Source of the DNA: Acanthochromis polyacanthus
Taxonomy: Eukaryota > Chordata > Actinopteri > Pomacentridae
Assembly: GCF_021347895.1 (NCBI RefSeq)
Contig: NC_067119.1
Span: 9,994,534 to 10,058,533 of the forward strand
Direction of reading: 5' to 3'
DNA: 64,000 nt
Shown here: piece after piece, positions 62,963 through 64,000 of the stretch
How the letters are laid out: each line of letters begins with the position of its first letter
Numbering within the stretch: the first letter of the stretch is position 1
Program-made: the position numbers and the translations under genes
The notes under the pieces: generated by a model
Databases searched by the model: none
What the model was told of the DNA's origin: nothing
The model's input: the letters and a program-made list of their open reading frames with translations, nothing else

Positions 62963-63794
62963 GTACCCGGACCTGACGCAGCTGAACACAAAATACAGGA
63001 GGGAGGGGGGAGCAACCGGGAGCAAAGCCCGTCTGCACAAATGTTGTTGTCAATTAACTCCACCTAATCGTCTTTTCCATGAACAAAGAAATATGTGTTG
63101 TGTTTCTTAAAGAGCAGCTGCTGAATTTTTCCTGCACCCTTACTGTGCAGTTTTCTGACATTATCTCTCCTTGTTGCCTCCTGAAATTAAGAACCTCTTG
63201 AAACAACCCTAGGGGTAAGAATGAACAGTAAAATTGTGCGTAATTACGCACAAAGTTAATGTGAAACGTGGGTTTTTCATTTACAGATTGTGCCCAAAAT
63301 GCTTCTGGAAACAAACCGCAACAGTTAATCGACCATTCTGATAGAAGATTAATGGTTTGAGTAATTATTTAAAGAAAATAGAGTGCAAATTCTATGATTC
63401 CAGTTCCTTAATTGTGAATATTTTCTAGTTTCTTTCTTCCTCTATGACACCAAACTGAATATCTTTGTTATCCTGAGCTTTGGGAATTGGAATAACATTT
63501 TTCACTAATTTCTGACATTTTATAGATGATAAACTAATCAACAAATTACCAGAAACTAACAGTAAGTCTCATTTGCAGCTCTTTTGAAACCAAACTACAT
63601 AAATCAGCTGCTTTTACTTTCCTGTTTTCATTGCTTCCACAGCTGTTTCAAATCACTCCTCTGATTCAGCAGCGGTGACGCCAAGCAGCTGCTGGAAATT
63701 TACGTCAAATGTTCATCAGAGAATAAACCAAAAAGGAGTGTCTTTATTTAAGACTATCCAGAAAACAGCACAAATATTTTTAAAAAAAAAATCA
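62963..63794. other. Upstream region of the IL-1-like gene, nothing else recognised
   Basis: No further gene or repeat boundary was found up to the interspersed repeat at the window end. Confidence 0.4.
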
Positions 63795-64000
63795 TCATCA
63801 TCTATACGTCACTAGGGTCGCTGGAGCCTGCAGCTGACACCCTGGACAGGTCACCAGTCTGTCGCAGGGCTACATATACAGACACACAATGACACATTCA
63901 CAATCCGTAATCAATAACCTCAGCATATTTTTTAGACTGTGGGAGGAAGCTGGAGTACCTGGAGAAAACCCACGCATGCACAGGGAGAACATGCAAACTC
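63795..64000 (+). repeat. Widespread fish interspersed repeat, copy 3 (runs off the window)
   Basis: GGTCGCTGGAGCCTGCAGCT, CACCCTGGACAGGTCACCAG, ACTGTGGGAGGAAGCTGGAG and AGGGAGAACATGCAAACTC follow in order. It is the same family as 2805 and 45262 and the best preserved of the three. Confidence 0.9.

Overview
The window looks like nuclear DNA of a ray-finned (teleost) fish. It has three recognisable vertebrate genes, introns with consensus splice sites, and very many of the DNA-transposon and non-LTR repeats typical of fish genomes. All calls come from reading the sequence; nothing was searched against a database.

Layout. 1-480 (+) is the 3' end of a heparan sulfate 3-O-sulfotransferase gene of the HS3ST1 type. 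After 9 kb without a recognised gene comes the first intact Tc1/mariner copy (9577-11211). At 14.8-18.3 kb lies a divergent pair: h2az2 (histone H2A.Z.2, minus strand, five exons) and purb (Pur-beta, plus strand, one exon). Only 742 bp separate their start codons, so they probably share one CCAAT-box promoter. A minus-strand exon pair at 22.2-22.6 kb may be the end of an unrecognised small secreted protein gene.

25.7-56.6 kb is a transposon graveyard with deep nesting. It contains hAT-like, ISL2EU-like, Mutator-like, Tigger/pogo-like, PIF/Harbinger-like, Tc1 and solo-LTR insertions, many with exact target-site duplications that I could read. Two more Tc1 copies (39121-40755 and 47452-49085) are nearly identical to the first, and each keeps an open 344-residue DD34E transposase frame. 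One old Tc1 relic appears to be split into 32.2-33.2 and 38.8-39.06 kb by about 5.5 kb of later insertions.

57.1-63 kb (minus strand) holds a probable interleukin-1-family cytokine gene: a TATA-like promoter, a non-coding first exon and three coding exons joining in phase to a 149-residue protein. Its introns carry a Tc1 relic, a hAT-like MITE and two members of a foldback repeat family. The window ends in a common fish interspersed repeat.

The most notable points are the IL-1-like gene, the ISL2EU-like element that keeps a THAP exon at one end and a second, possibly SWIM/YqaJ-type, exon at the other, the unknown exon pair at 22 kb, and the three young Tc1 copies.
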